Of a stretch of DNA of 25,727 bases, positions 7,103 to 14,970 are shown one piece after another. Position 1 is the stretch's first letter. Each line of letters opens with the position of its first letter. The notes below the pieces were generated by a model. That model worked only from the letters and a program-made list of their open reading frames with translations, was not told the DNA's origin and did not search any database. The stretch comes from Bacteroidia bacterium (GTDB lineage: Bacteria; Bacteroidota; Bacteroidia; Bacteroidales; Prolixibacteraceae), in contig JANYJT010000268.1 of NCBI GenBank assembly GCA_025358395.1, forward strand, positions 1 to 25,727, written 5' to 3'. The position numbers and the translations under genes were made by a program.

Positions 7103-9529
7103 ATGAAAGTCATAAAATTTGGAGGAACATCCGTTGGTTCCGTTGAAAATGTAAAGAAAATAGACGAAATAGTTCGAAATCAACAGTCAGATTTGATTGT
7201 AGTGGTCAGTGCTGTTGGCGGGGTAACAGATCTGTTGCTTGCTGCAGCCAATACCGGAGCTAAAGGGAGCGATGTTACAGCCATTTTAGATGAGATCTGG
7301 CTCAGACATGAAAAAATAATGACCGGACTCTTTGACAAACCAATCTTTGAAGAGGTAACAGGCAACATGAAATGCCTCTTCGACGAGCTTGAGAAAATTC
7401 TACAGGGGGTGCGGCTGATTGGCGAGCTCACACCTAAAACACTTGACAAGGTGATGGGATTCGGAGAAAGGCTCTCTTCATTGTTTATCTCGCGTTATCT
7501 TCAGGCTGAGTTGATTGATAGTTTATCATTGATCCGTACCGATAAAAACCATGGACGTGCCAATGTTGATTTTAAGGTTACTTATGATTTGATTAGCCAG
7601 AGTTGTTCTCAATTGAAAAGGATTGCCGTGGCTCCCGGATTCATTTCTTCTGCTTCGGATGGGACGATAACAACCCTGGGCAGAGGAGGTTCTGATTACA
7701 CAGCGGCTCTTTTTGCTGCGGCTTTAAATGCGGAAAAACTTGAAATTTGGACCGATGTGGATGGTTTTATGACTGCCGATCCGAGAGTCATCAGCAAAGC
7801 CTATCCTATTCCTCAGCTTACCTATAGTGAGGCATTGGAGCTGTCACATTTTGGTGCCAAGGTGATTTATCCTCCTACCATTTTACCGGTTTATCAGAAA
7901 TCGATACCGGTTCAGATAAAAAATACCATGAATCCTTCTGCAGAGGGCACACTCATTGGAAATGTAAATCATCCAGGGGCAGAACATCCTATCAAAGGGA
8001 TCTCTTCCATAGACGGAATCTCCTTGTTTACAGTTCAAGGTCTTGGAATGGTTGGTGTTACCGGTATTGCCATGAGGCTTTTCGGGGCTTTGGCTAAAGA
8101 AGAGATCAATGTGATCCTGATTTCTCAGGCTTCTTCAGAAAATTCCATCAGCTTTGCCATCGATTCGGCAAGGGGTAAAGCTGCAGAACTAGCCATACAA
8201 CAAGAATTTCAGCGGGAAATCGCTTCCGGACTGATCAACAAAATTGGCAGCGAAGAGGATCTTTGCATTGTCGCCATTGTTGGAGAGAACATGAAACATT
8301 CTGCCGGAATTGCCGGGAAACTTTTCTATACCATTGGGAAAAACGGAATAAATGTTGTAGCCATAGCACAGGGAGCTTCTGAACAAAATATTTCATGGGT
8401 GGTCAAAAAATCCGATCTGCGCAAAACACTAAATGTTGTTCATGAGTCGTTTTTTCTATCCCCTTTTATCGAATTGAATCTTTTTCTTGTTGGGATTGGT
8501 ACTGTTGGAAGAGATTTGCTTAAGCAGATTAGTCAGCAACAAGCCAAACTTCAAAAGGAACACCGGCTTATGCTTCGTATTTGCGGTGCAGCCAATTCGC
8601 GAAGGATGGTTTTCGACCGGGAAGGATTAGATCCTTCAGATGTTGCTCAAATGCTTTCCGGAGATCTGGCAGAGAAATCGGACATGAAAAGCTTCTGCGC
8701 CAATATGATTGAAATGAACATGTTCAATTCCGTCTTCGTCGACTGCACTGCAGAAAAAAAGGTCGCTGATCAGTACCATAACATCCTGAATAATTACATT
8801 TCCATTGTAGCCGCCAATAAAGTGGCAGCTTCTTCAGAATATCAGTCCTACCGTGAACTGAAAGAACTTGCAGCCAATCACGGGGTGAAATATCTTTTCG
8901 AAACCAATGTGGGAGCCGGATTGCCATTGATTTCGACCATCAACGATTTAAAGCGCTCGGGCGACAGAATTGTACGCATCGAAGCAGTTCTATCAGGTAC
9001 CCTCAATTTTATTTTCAATACGCTTAGCATCGATATTCCTTTGAGCACAGCCATCCGCTTGTCGAAAGAAAAGGGATTCTCCGAACCGGATCCCCGGATT
9101 GATCTCAGCGGAGTCGATGTAGTTAGAAAACTGGTCATTCTTGGTCGGGAGTCTGGTTATCAACTTAGTCAGGATGAGGTGGTTCAGAATAGATTCATTC
9201 CGGATCGCTATTTCAATTCGACGCTCGAAGATTTCTGGAGAGACATTCATGAGATGGACAGCTATTTTGAGGCCGAACGTTTGATACTTGAAAAGGAGAA
9301 GAAAAAGTGGCGTTTTGTAGGATTACTGGATGAAGGGCATGCTTCAGTCTCACTTCAATCTGTTGGTCCAGGTCATCCGTTTTATGATTTGGAGGGAAGC
9401 AATAACATAGTACTTCTTACAACAGAGCGCTACAATGAATCCCCCATGTTGATCAAGGGTTATGGTGCAGGAGCAGCTGTAACGGCAGCAGGGGTATTCG
9501 CGGATTTGATTAAAGTGGCGAATATCTGA
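7103..9529 (+). CDS. thrA: Bifunctional aspartate kinase / homoserine dehydrogenase (ThrA type)
   Basis: An 808-residue fusion catalysing the first and third steps from aspartate to homoserine. The aspartokinase domain (about 1-290) opens with MKVIKFGGTSVGS and has TTLGRGGSDYTAAL and WTDVDGFMTADPR. Two ACT regulatory domains follow (about 305-450), the expected site of threonine feedback. The homoserine dehydrogenase domain (about 459-808) starts with the nucleotide-binding LVGIGTVGRDLL and contains VAANKVAAS and NVGAGLPLISTINDL. The frame extends upstream to a TTG at 7055, but that lies in the terminator T-run, and the family starts at the ATG at 7103. It is followed by the apgM-like gene and thrC. 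The stop codon overlaps the first bases of a repeat element. Confidence 0.96.
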   Translation: MKVIKFGGTSVGSVENVKKIDEIVRNQQSDLIVVVSAVGGVTDLLLAAANTGAKGSDVTAILDEIWLRHEKIMTGLFDKPIFEEVTGNMKCLFDELEKILQGVRLIGELTPKTLDKVMGFGERLSSLFISRYLQAELIDSLSLIRTDKNHGRANVDFKVTYDLISQSCSQLKRIAVAPGFISSASDGTITTLGRGGSDYTAALFAAALNAEKLEIWTDVDGFMTADPRVISKAYPIPQLTYSEALELSHFGAKVIYPPTILPVYQKSIPVQIKNTMNPSAEGTLIGNVNHPGAEHPIKGISSIDGISLFTVQGLGMVGVTGIAMRLFGALAKEEINVILISQASSENSISFAIDSARGKAAELAIQQEFQREIASGLINKIGSEEDLCIVAIVGENMKHSAGIAGKLFYTIGKNGINVVAIAQGASEQNISWVVKKSDLRKTLNVVHESFFLSPFIELNLFLVGIGTVGRDLLKQISQQQAKLQKEHRLMLRICGAANSRRMVFDREGLDPSDVAQMLSGDLAEKSDMKSFCANMIEMNMFNSVFVDCTAEKKVADQYHNILNNYISIVAANKVAASSEYQSYRELKELAANHGVKYLFETNVGAGLPLISTINDLKRSGDRIVRIEAVLSGTLNFIFNTLSIDIPLSTAIRLSKEKGFSEPDPRIDLSGVDVVRKLVILGRESGYQLSQDEVVQNRFIPDRYFNSTLEDFWRDIHEMDSYFEAERLILEKEKKKWRFVGLLDEGHASVSLQSVGPGHPFYDLEGSNNIVLLTTERYNESPMLIKGYGAGAAVTAAGVFADLIKVANI

Positions 9530-9648
9530 AAGAGAGAAGAAAGAGACGAGAAGAGGGAAGAGGGAAGAGCGAAAGACGAAAAAATAGAGTGGTGGAAATT
9601 TAGATTACTGCAAAGTCTCTCCTCCCGTTTCCCTCTTCTCTCTTTCAG
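9526..9648. repeat. Fold-back repeat element A between thrA and the apgM-like gene
   Basis: A purine-rich stretch of about 50 bases with roughly 7-base periodicity (GGGAAGA-type words) is followed, after a mixed spacer, by a pyrimidine-rich stretch. The ends match as a perfect 15-bp inverted repeat, CTGAAAGAGAGAAGA (9526-9540) and its complement (9634-9648). A second 12-bp pairing (9548-9559 with 9629-9640) offers an alternative register. The left end overlaps the thrA TGA (9527-9529). It may act as a terminator or stability hairpin; origin is unknown. Confidence 0.75.
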
Positions 9649-9707
9649 CAAACTTTTATCATTTCAATCCGTAAAAAATTAGAATTTGAGAAAAGTTAAC
9701 AATTGAA

Positions 9708-10916
9708 ATGAAGTATATAATTTTACTGGGCGACGGCATGTCCGATCAGCCTGAAGCTGAATACGACGGGAAAACTCCTCTGATGGCTGCCAAAAAACCC
9801 AATATGGATCTTTTGGCAAAAATGGGCAGGAGTGGGGTGCTAAAAACCATTCCGGACGCTCTCCATCCTGGCAGTGAGGTGGCTAATCTTGCAGTTCTGG
9901 GATACGATGTTGAGGCAGTGTATGAGGGCAGGGGGGTTATAGAAGCTGCCAGCATTGGTGTAGAACTCGAAGAAGGAGATATGGCTATGCGCTGTAATCT
10001 GGTAACGCTGCAGGGTGACATTATTTTGAACCACTCAGCAGGGCATATTTCTACCGGGGAAGCTGATGAATTGATAAAATATCTTAATCTCCATCTGGGT
10101 ACTGATCAAATTCACTTTTACACCGGTGTTTCCTACCGTCATTTGCTGGTAATCAAGGGAGGCAGCAAGAAAGTGAATTGTATCCCGCCTCATGATGTAC
10201 CCGGAAAACTGTACAAACCTTTGCTGCCTGATGCCATTGACCACTCAGGACAAGCTACTGCCATTCAATTAAATGATTTGATTAAGCAATCCATAGAATT
10301 GCTGGAAAACCACCCTGTCAACCTTACCAGGAAGTCGATAGGCAAATCTCCCGCTAATTCTATCTGGCCTTGGTCGCCCGGCTATAAGCCTGCCATGAAG
10401 AGTCTCCGGGAGTTGTTTGGGATTCAAAAAAGCGCTGTTATTTCCGCTGTTGACCTGATTCAGGGAATTGGTGTTTATGCAGGCATGGATGTGATCAAAG
10501 TTGCCGGAGCTACAGGACTCTATACTACCAATTATGAAGGTAAGGCCGAAGCTGCCATCAAAGCTCTTCAGGATCACGATTTTGTGTATCTGCATGTTGA
10601 GGCAAGCGATGAAGCCGGTCACGAAGGGGATTATGATTTAAAGTTGCGTACCATTGAATATCTCGATGATCGAATTCTTAAACGACTCATGGAAGCATGC
10701 TCTGTAATGGCTGAGCCAGTGACAATTGCTATGTTGCCTGACCATCCGACTCCCTGGAAAATGAGAACGCACACCCGGGCCTCTGTCCCTTTTACAATTT
10801 ATGTTCCCGGTGGCGAATCGGATGCCGTAGATCGGTACGATGAAGAGGCCGCCAAACAAGGAAGCTATGGTGAACTAAGTGGAAAACAGTTTATGGAAGC
10901 GCTTTTAAAAACATGA
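9708..10916 (+). CDS. apgM-family protein (annotated as cofactor-independent phosphoglycerate mutase); probable homoserine kinase
   Basis: A 402-residue member of the alkaline-phosphatase superfamily, archaeal-type phosphoglycerate mutase branch (COG3635). Metal and active-site motifs are intact: Asp9 in LLGDGMSD, the presumed nucleophile Ser56 in HPGSEVANLAVLGYD, Asp301/His305 in HVEASDEAGHEGD, Asp345-His346 in LPDHPTPW, and His355 in RTHTR. It lies between thrA and thrC and overlaps thrC by 4 bp (ATGA), exactly where thrB would be. No classical GHMP-type homoserine kinase is in the window. I recall, but cannot check, that relatives in Bacteroides have been proposed as the missing homoserine kinase. 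Family is certain; the kinase role is inferred from context. Confidence 0.9.
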   Translation: MKYIILLGDGMSDQPEAEYDGKTPLMAAKKPNMDLLAKMGRSGVLKTIPDALHPGSEVANLAVLGYDVEAVYEGRGVIEAASIGVELEEGDMAMRCNLVTLQGDIILNHSAGHISTGEADELIKYLNLHLGTDQIHFYTGVSYRHLLVIKGGSKKVNCIPPHDVPGKLYKPLLPDAIDHSGQATAIQLNDLIKQSIELLENHPVNLTRKSIGKSPANSIWPWSPGYKPAMKSLRELFGIQKSAVISAVDLIQGIGVYAGMDVIKVAGATGLYTTNYEGKAEAAIKALQDHDFVYLHVEASDEAGHEGDYDLKLRTIEYLDDRILKRLMEACSVMAEPVTIAMLPDHPTPWKMRTHTRASVPFTIYVPGGESDAVDRYDEEAAKQGSYGELSGKQFMEALLKT

Positions 10917-12214
10917 AATACTACAGTACAAACAGGCTTTCGCCGGATGTTGACCTCCGGACAGCCGTCACCAAGGGACTTGCACCTGACCGCGGACTTT
11001 ACATGCCTGAAATTATCGGCCAACTAGATCCTGTCTTTTTTGCACAGATGGGAACTTTGACTTTCCAGGAAATGGCCTTTCGGGTGGCTGAAAGGTTCTT
11101 TGGCGAGGATATCCCCAATGAGAAGCTGAAAGAAATTGTATATGAAACACTAAGTTTTGGTACGCCACTCGTTGAGGTAGATCAGGACATTTACGCTCTT
11201 GAATTGTTTCATGGCCCTACGCTTGCATTTAAGGATGTGGGTGCCCGTTTTATGGCCGGATTACTGGCTTATTTCCTCTCTGAGGAAAAGGAAACTGTTC
11301 ACGTATTGGTCGCTACCTCAGGAGATACGGGCAGTGCAGTGGCAAATGGTTTTCTTGGTATCAATGGCATAAAGGTTCACGTCCTTTATCCCAAAGGCAA
11401 AGTGAGTGAGATTCAGGAAAAGCAGTTCGTGACGCTTGGTCAGAACATCACTGCACTGGAAGTCGATGGTTCTTTCGATGATTGTCAGGCTTTGGTGAAG
11501 TCGGCTTTCATGGACGAGGAGCTGCAGCGTAAAATGGTGCTAACTTCTGCTAACTCGATCAATGTTGCACGATTTCTCCCACAGGCTTTCTATTATTTCA
11601 ATGCCGTAGCCCAGCTTAGAAAAAGCAATAAAAAGATTGTATTCTCCGTTCCAAGCGGAAATTTTGGTAATCTGACTGCCGGATTGATTGCCAAACGAAT
11701 GGGACTGCCTGTTTCTCGATTTATTGCCGCGAATAATAGCAACGATGTAGTATTTAATTATTTAAAATCAGGAATTTACACTGCCAAATCCTCCGTTCCG
11801 ACCATTGCAAACGCGATGGATGTTGGCGATCCCAGTAACTTCGCCCGGATACTCGATCTTTTCGATCATGATCATACCCGGATAAAAAGTGTGATACATG
11901 GAACAACTTATTCAGATGCTCAAATCAAAGAAAGCCTTTCGTCCTGCTACCAAAAAACCGGTTATTTATGTGATCCTCATGGAGCCGTTGCTTACCGGGC
12001 CTTGAAAGAGGAGCTACATTCGGATGAGCTTGGCATATTTCTCGAAACTGCCCATCCTGCAAAATTTACTGAAACTGTTGAAAAGATAGTCGGGAAGGGA
12101 AATGTACCAATGCCCGAGCGGTTACTGGAATTTATGAAAGGCGTGAAACAAACGGTGGAGATTGGGGTTGATTTTGGTGCATTTAAGAATTATTTGCTTG
12201 GAAGAAGTACTTAG
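10913..12214 (+). CDS. thrC: Threonine synthase
   Basis: A 433-residue PLP enzyme converting O-phosphohomoserine to threonine. The N-terminus MKYYSTNRLSPDVDLRTAVTKGLAPDRGLYMP is typical. Lys107 in LAFKDVGARFM is the PLP lysine, and the phosphate-binding ATSGDTGSAVANGF and PSGNFGNLTAG segments follow. It starts in a 4-bp ATGA overlap with the apgM-like gene, which implies translational coupling. The last codons and the TAG stop fall in the first unit of repeat element B, so the C-terminal GRST may be repeat-derived. Confidence 0.96.
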   Translation: MKYYSTNRLSPDVDLRTAVTKGLAPDRGLYMPEIIGQLDPVFFAQMGTLTFQEMAFRVAERFFGEDIPNEKLKEIVYETLSFGTPLVEVDQDIYALELFHGPTLAFKDVGARFMAGLLAYFLSEEKETVHVLVATSGDTGSAVANGFLGINGIKVHVLYPKGKVSEIQEKQFVTLGQNITALEVDGSFDDCQALVKSAFMDEELQRKMVLTSANSINVARFLPQAFYYFNAVAQLRKSNKKIVFSVPSGNFGNLTAGLIAKRMGLPVSRFIAANNSNDVVFNYLKSGIYTAKSSVPTIANAMDVGDPSNFARILDLFDHDHTRIKSVIHGTTYSDAQIKESLSSCYQKTGYLCDPHGAVAYRALKEELHSDELGIFLETAHPAKFTETVEKIVGKGNVPMPERLLEFMKGVKQTVEIGVDFGAFKNYLLGRST

Positions 12215-12386
12215 AATACTTAAAGTACTTAGAGTACTTAAAGTTATGGACTCCGAACATAAGAAGATTGTGACTAAAATATTACAGCACTTTACATAAT
12301 TAGGAAAATCATGCTCTAAACACTTCTTCCACTCTAAGTACTCTAAGTACTCTAAGTACTCTAAGTACTCTAAGTACTCTAAGTAC
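12207..12386. repeat. Fold-back repeat element B (9-bp units) between convergent thrC and the ABC-F gene
   Basis: The left arm (12207-12244) holds four 9-bp units: GTACTTAGA, ATACTTAAA, GTACTTAGA, GTACTTAAA. The right arm (12332-12385) holds six identical units of CTCTAAGTA, the reverse complement of TACTTAGAG. An 87-base AT-rich spacer separates them. A GGAAGAAGT present in the thrC 3' end (12200-12208) recurs inverted at 12322-12330. The thrC TAG lies inside the first left unit, and the right arm ends 4 bases from the ABC-F stop (12390-12392). The right arm is perfectly homogeneous while the left is degenerate, which suggests recent expansion on the right. Confidence 0.9.
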
Positions 12387-12389
12387 ATT

Positions 12390-14243
12390 TTATTCAGATA
12401 GTTCCAGCCATCTAAACTCCTTCTCCTCAAGCTTATGGGTGAGTTCACTGTACCGGAGCGATTTTTTGTGAAGTGCATCGGAAGTGAGGGAGCCTGAGTT
12501 GAGTTCCTCCTCAAGATTTTTCTTCTCCTTTTCCAGCTGACCTATCTCCAACTCCAACTCTTCAAGTTCCTTTTTCTCTTTGAAACTCGGTTTTTTCTTC
12601 TCTTCCACTGGTTTTTCCCTGATAGGCTTCTCCGTTTTGACTGCAGATTGTTCGTTTTTTTCCTTCTCTTCTGCCCAGTCGCGGTAGTCAGAATAGTTTC
12701 CCGGGAAGTCTTTGATGATACCATCCCCTTCAAAAACAAAGAGGTGGTCCACAATTTTGTCCATGAAGAAACGGTCGTGGGATACCACTATGGTACATCC
12801 GGTGAAAGATTTCAGGTACTCTTCCAATACGTTCAGGGTCATGATATCCAAATCGTTGGTAGGTTCATCCAGGATCAGGAAGTTTGGATTGCGCATCAGA
12901 ATGGTGCAGAGGTACAATCGCCTTTTTTCTCCGCCACTTAATTTTGCTACCAGTGAATACTGTGTTTCGGGAGGGAAGAGGAAGTAGGTAAGGAATTGTG
13001 AAGCACTAAGTTTAGATCCGTCTCCCATCTCTACGACTTCGGCAATCTCTTTGATAATGTCGATGACCCGGTTATCGGGCGAAAACTGAATCCCATCCTG
13101 CCTGAAATAGCCAAAGCTGACAGTTTCACCCACATCCATTTTACCGCTATCTGCCGGTAGGATCCCGGTTATCAAGTTGAGGAAAGTACTCTTGCCGGAT
13201 CCGTTTTTCCCTACGATGCCAATTTTTTCGTAACGGGCGAACTTGTAGCTGAAATCATTCAGGATAATGACTTCACCAAAAGATTTTGAAAGCCGGTCAA
13301 GATTGATGATTTTGTTTCCCAACCTTTGGGAGTTGATGGCCAATTCGAGCTTGGTGTCATCTATTCGCTTTGACGCCTTTTCCTTGAGGATACAGGCATT
13401 TTCTGTCCGGTATTTTGATTTGTGCGTGCGGGCTTTTGGCATACGCCTGAGCCAGTCAAGTTCGGTGCGAAAGAGGTTTCTGGCCTTTTCGATCCCGAGG
13501 TTGAGATTTTGGATGCGCTCACTTCTTTTTTCGACGTAATAGGAGTAGTTGCCCTTGTATCTGAAAAGCGATTGGTCGTCCATCTCGATGATCTCGTTGC
13601 ATACCCGGTCCAGAAAATAGCGGTCGTGAGTAACCATCAACAATGTGCATTTGGCCTTTTCGAGTGTGCGCTCCAGCCATTCGATCATCTCCAGATCCAG
13701 ATGGTTGGTTGGTTCATCCAGAATCAGGAAATCCGGTTCATCAATAAGCACATGAGCCAGTGCTACACGTTTTTTTTGTCCACCGGAGAGTTCCCTGATG
13801 GGTTGTTGCAGGTCGTGGATCTTAAGCTCAGTGAGGATCTGTTTGATTTTCAGTTCAAAATCCCAACAGTTGAGGTGGTTGATTTTGTCCATCGCCCGCT
13901 CGATGGCTTTGTGATCGTGGCTTTCCAGGGCACTTTCATATTCTCGAACTGCAGTGATGGTTTCTCCTGATGAGCTGAAGGCAGCCTCAAGGACTGTTTC
14001 ATCAGGATTTAATTCAGGAAGTTGCCGGAGGTATCCGATTCGGATGTCGTTGTTGAAGATAACTTTGCCATCGTCGGCTACCTCGTGACCAAATATTATA
14101 TCCATCAGAGTCGTTTTTCCGGCTCCGTTCCTGGCGATCAGGGCCACTTTTTCCCCCTGGTTGATGGTAAAGGATATATCTTTGAAAAGCGGAAGATCAC
14201 CCCAGCTTTTGGTAAGGTTGTCGAGTTGAAGATATGGGATCAT
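12390..14243 (-). CDS. ABC-F family ATPase, Uup-like
   Basis: A 617-residue soluble protein with two ATP-binding cassettes and no membrane domain. Cassette 1 has Walker A RNGAGKTT (38-45), signature LSGGQKKR (152-159) and Walker B FLILDEPTN (172-180). Cassette 2 has Walker A GKNGSGKS (345-352), LSGGEKRR and FLILDEPTNDLD. The linker between them (about 240-310) is the ribosome/tRNA-contacting part in ABC-F proteins. A C-terminal charged coiled coil (about 535-617) is the feature that points to Uup rather than EttA. ABC-F proteins act on ribosomes and Uup has also been linked to DNA repair. A resistance role is not supported. It is divergent from nth. Confidence 0.9.
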   Translation of the reverse strand: MIPYLQLDNLTKSWGDLPLFKDISFTINQGEKVALIARNGAGKTTLMDIIFGHEVADDGKVIFNNDIRIGYLRQLPELNPDETVLEAAFSSSGETITAVREYESALESHDHKAIERAMDKINHLNCWDFELKIKQILTELKIHDLQQPIRELSGGQKKRVALAHVLIDEPDFLILDEPTNHLDLEMIEWLERTLEKAKCTLLMVTHDRYFLDRVCNEIIEMDDQSLFRYKGNYSYYVEKRSERIQNLNLGIEKARNLFRTELDWLRRMPKARTHKSKYRTENACILKEKASKRIDDTKLELAINSQRLGNKIINLDRLSKSFGEVIILNDFSYKFARYEKIGIVGKNGSGKSTFLNLITGILPADSGKMDVGETVSFGYFRQDGIQFSPDNRVIDIIKEIAEVVEMGDGSKLSASQFLTYFLFPPETQYSLVAKLSGGEKRRLYLCTILMRNPNFLILDEPTNDLDIMTLNVLEEYLKSFTGCTIVVSHDRFFMDKIVDHLFVFEGDGIIKDFPGNYSDYRDWAEEKEKNEQSAVKTEKPIREKPVEEKKKPSFKEKKELEELELEIGQLEKEKKNLEEELNSGSLTSDALHKKSLRYSELTHKLEEKEFRWLELSE

Positions 14244-14262
14244 AGAAAATGCATAGAAATCG

Positions 14263-14270
14263 CAAAGGTA
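14263..14270 (-). promoter_or_regulatory. -7 promoter element of the ABC-F gene
   Basis: TACCTTTG (minus strand, followed by C) matches TAnnTTTGC and ends 19 bases before the ABC-F start codon. No clear -33 TTG is seen at the right distance. Confidence 0.45.
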
Positions 14271-14294
14271 ACATCAAAGAGGAAAGATAAATGA

Positions 14295-14302
14295 TAAATT
14301 TG
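14295..14302 (+). promoter_or_regulatory. -7 promoter element of nth
   Basis: TAAATTTG matches TAnnTTTG and ends 16 bases before the nth ATG. The divergent ABC-F and nth genes share a 75-bp spacer, so their promoters are nearly back to back. The -33 element is not evident. Confidence 0.45.
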
Positions 14303-14318
14303 GTCCTAAAATAGCGCA

Positions 14319-14960
14319 ATGCAACCCAAAGATATTTGCCTCAAAATTACCGAATGGTTTCAGGAAAACATGCCGGTGGCAGAAACTGAACTGCATTACC
14401 AGGATCCGTACCAACTGCTTGTGGCGACAATCCTATCTGCGCAATGCACAGATAAGCGGGTAAATATGATCACTCCGGCACTTTTCAAGAGGTTTCCGAC
14501 ACCGGATAAAATGGCTATGGTTGAGCCTGAAGAGGTTTTTGAGGAGATTAAATCCTGCTCTTATCCGAACAATAAAGCGAAAAACCTGATAGGGATGGCG
14601 CGAAAGCTGGTCTCCGACTTTCAGGGTACTGTACCGGATGAGATGGAGCAGCTGTTGCAATTGCCCGGTGTTGGCAGAAAAACTGCCAATGTTATTCTTT
14701 CTGTCGTTTTCAAGAAACCGGCGATGGCAGTTGATACGCATGTTTTCAGGGTTGCAGCCAGACTGGGATTGGCGATTGGATCAAAAACGCCTGAGGAGAC
14801 TGAACGACAGCTGCTCAGGTTGTTTCCACCTGAATTGCTTCCCGTGGCGCATCACTGGTTAATCCTCCACGGGCGATATGTTTGTCTGGCCCGAAAGCCC
14901 ATGTGCGATCAATGCGGACTTCGTGAATGGTGCCCAACCGGGAGTGTAAAAGGGAATTAG
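14319..14960 (+). CDS. nth: Endonuclease III (DNA glycosylase/AP lyase)
   Basis: A 213-residue base-excision-repair enzyme that removes oxidised pyrimidines and nicks AP sites. The helix-hairpin-helix LPGVGRKTANVIL carries the catalytic Lys121, and Asp139 in AVDTHVFRVAARLGL completes the HhH-GPD active site. The C-terminal [4Fe-4S] cluster is complete, with cysteines 189, 196, 199 and 205 in the C-X6-C-X2-C-X5-C pattern. Length equals the E. coli protein. It converges on the GH53 gene with only 10 bp between stops. Confidence 0.97.
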   Translation: MQPKDICLKITEWFQENMPVAETELHYQDPYQLLVATILSAQCTDKRVNMITPALFKRFPTPDKMAMVEPEEVFEEIKSCSYPNNKAKNLIGMARKLVSDFQGTVPDEMEQLLQLPGVGRKTANVILSVVFKKPAMAVDTHVFRVAARLGLAIGSKTPEETERQLLRLFPPELLPVAHHWLILHGRYVCLARKPMCDQCGLREWCPTGSVKGN

Positions 14961-14970
14961 CGCATTTCTC

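Noticed and set aside
9460..9651. Minus-strand frame rich in Ser/Leu/Phe over element A
   Set aside because: It is the translation of the pyrimidine-rich repeat and overlaps the thrA 3' end.
12207..12386. Element B as insertion-sequence ends or an attachment site
   Set aside because: No transposase or integrase, no target duplication, and the arms are tandem words rather than unique terminal repeats.
12122..12514. Minus-strand frame reading LEYLEYLEYLEY through element B
   Set aside because: It is a product of the 9-bp repeat read in one frame, overlaps the ends of two real genes, and has no recognisable domain.
13422..13970. 182-codon plus-strand frame opposite the ABC-F gene
   Set aside because: It is a shadow of the conserved ATPase coding sequence.
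12390..14243. ABC-F gene as an antibiotic-resistance determinant
   Set aside because: The C-terminal coiled coil and overall layout fit housekeeping Uup rather than the antibiotic-resistance ABC-F groups.
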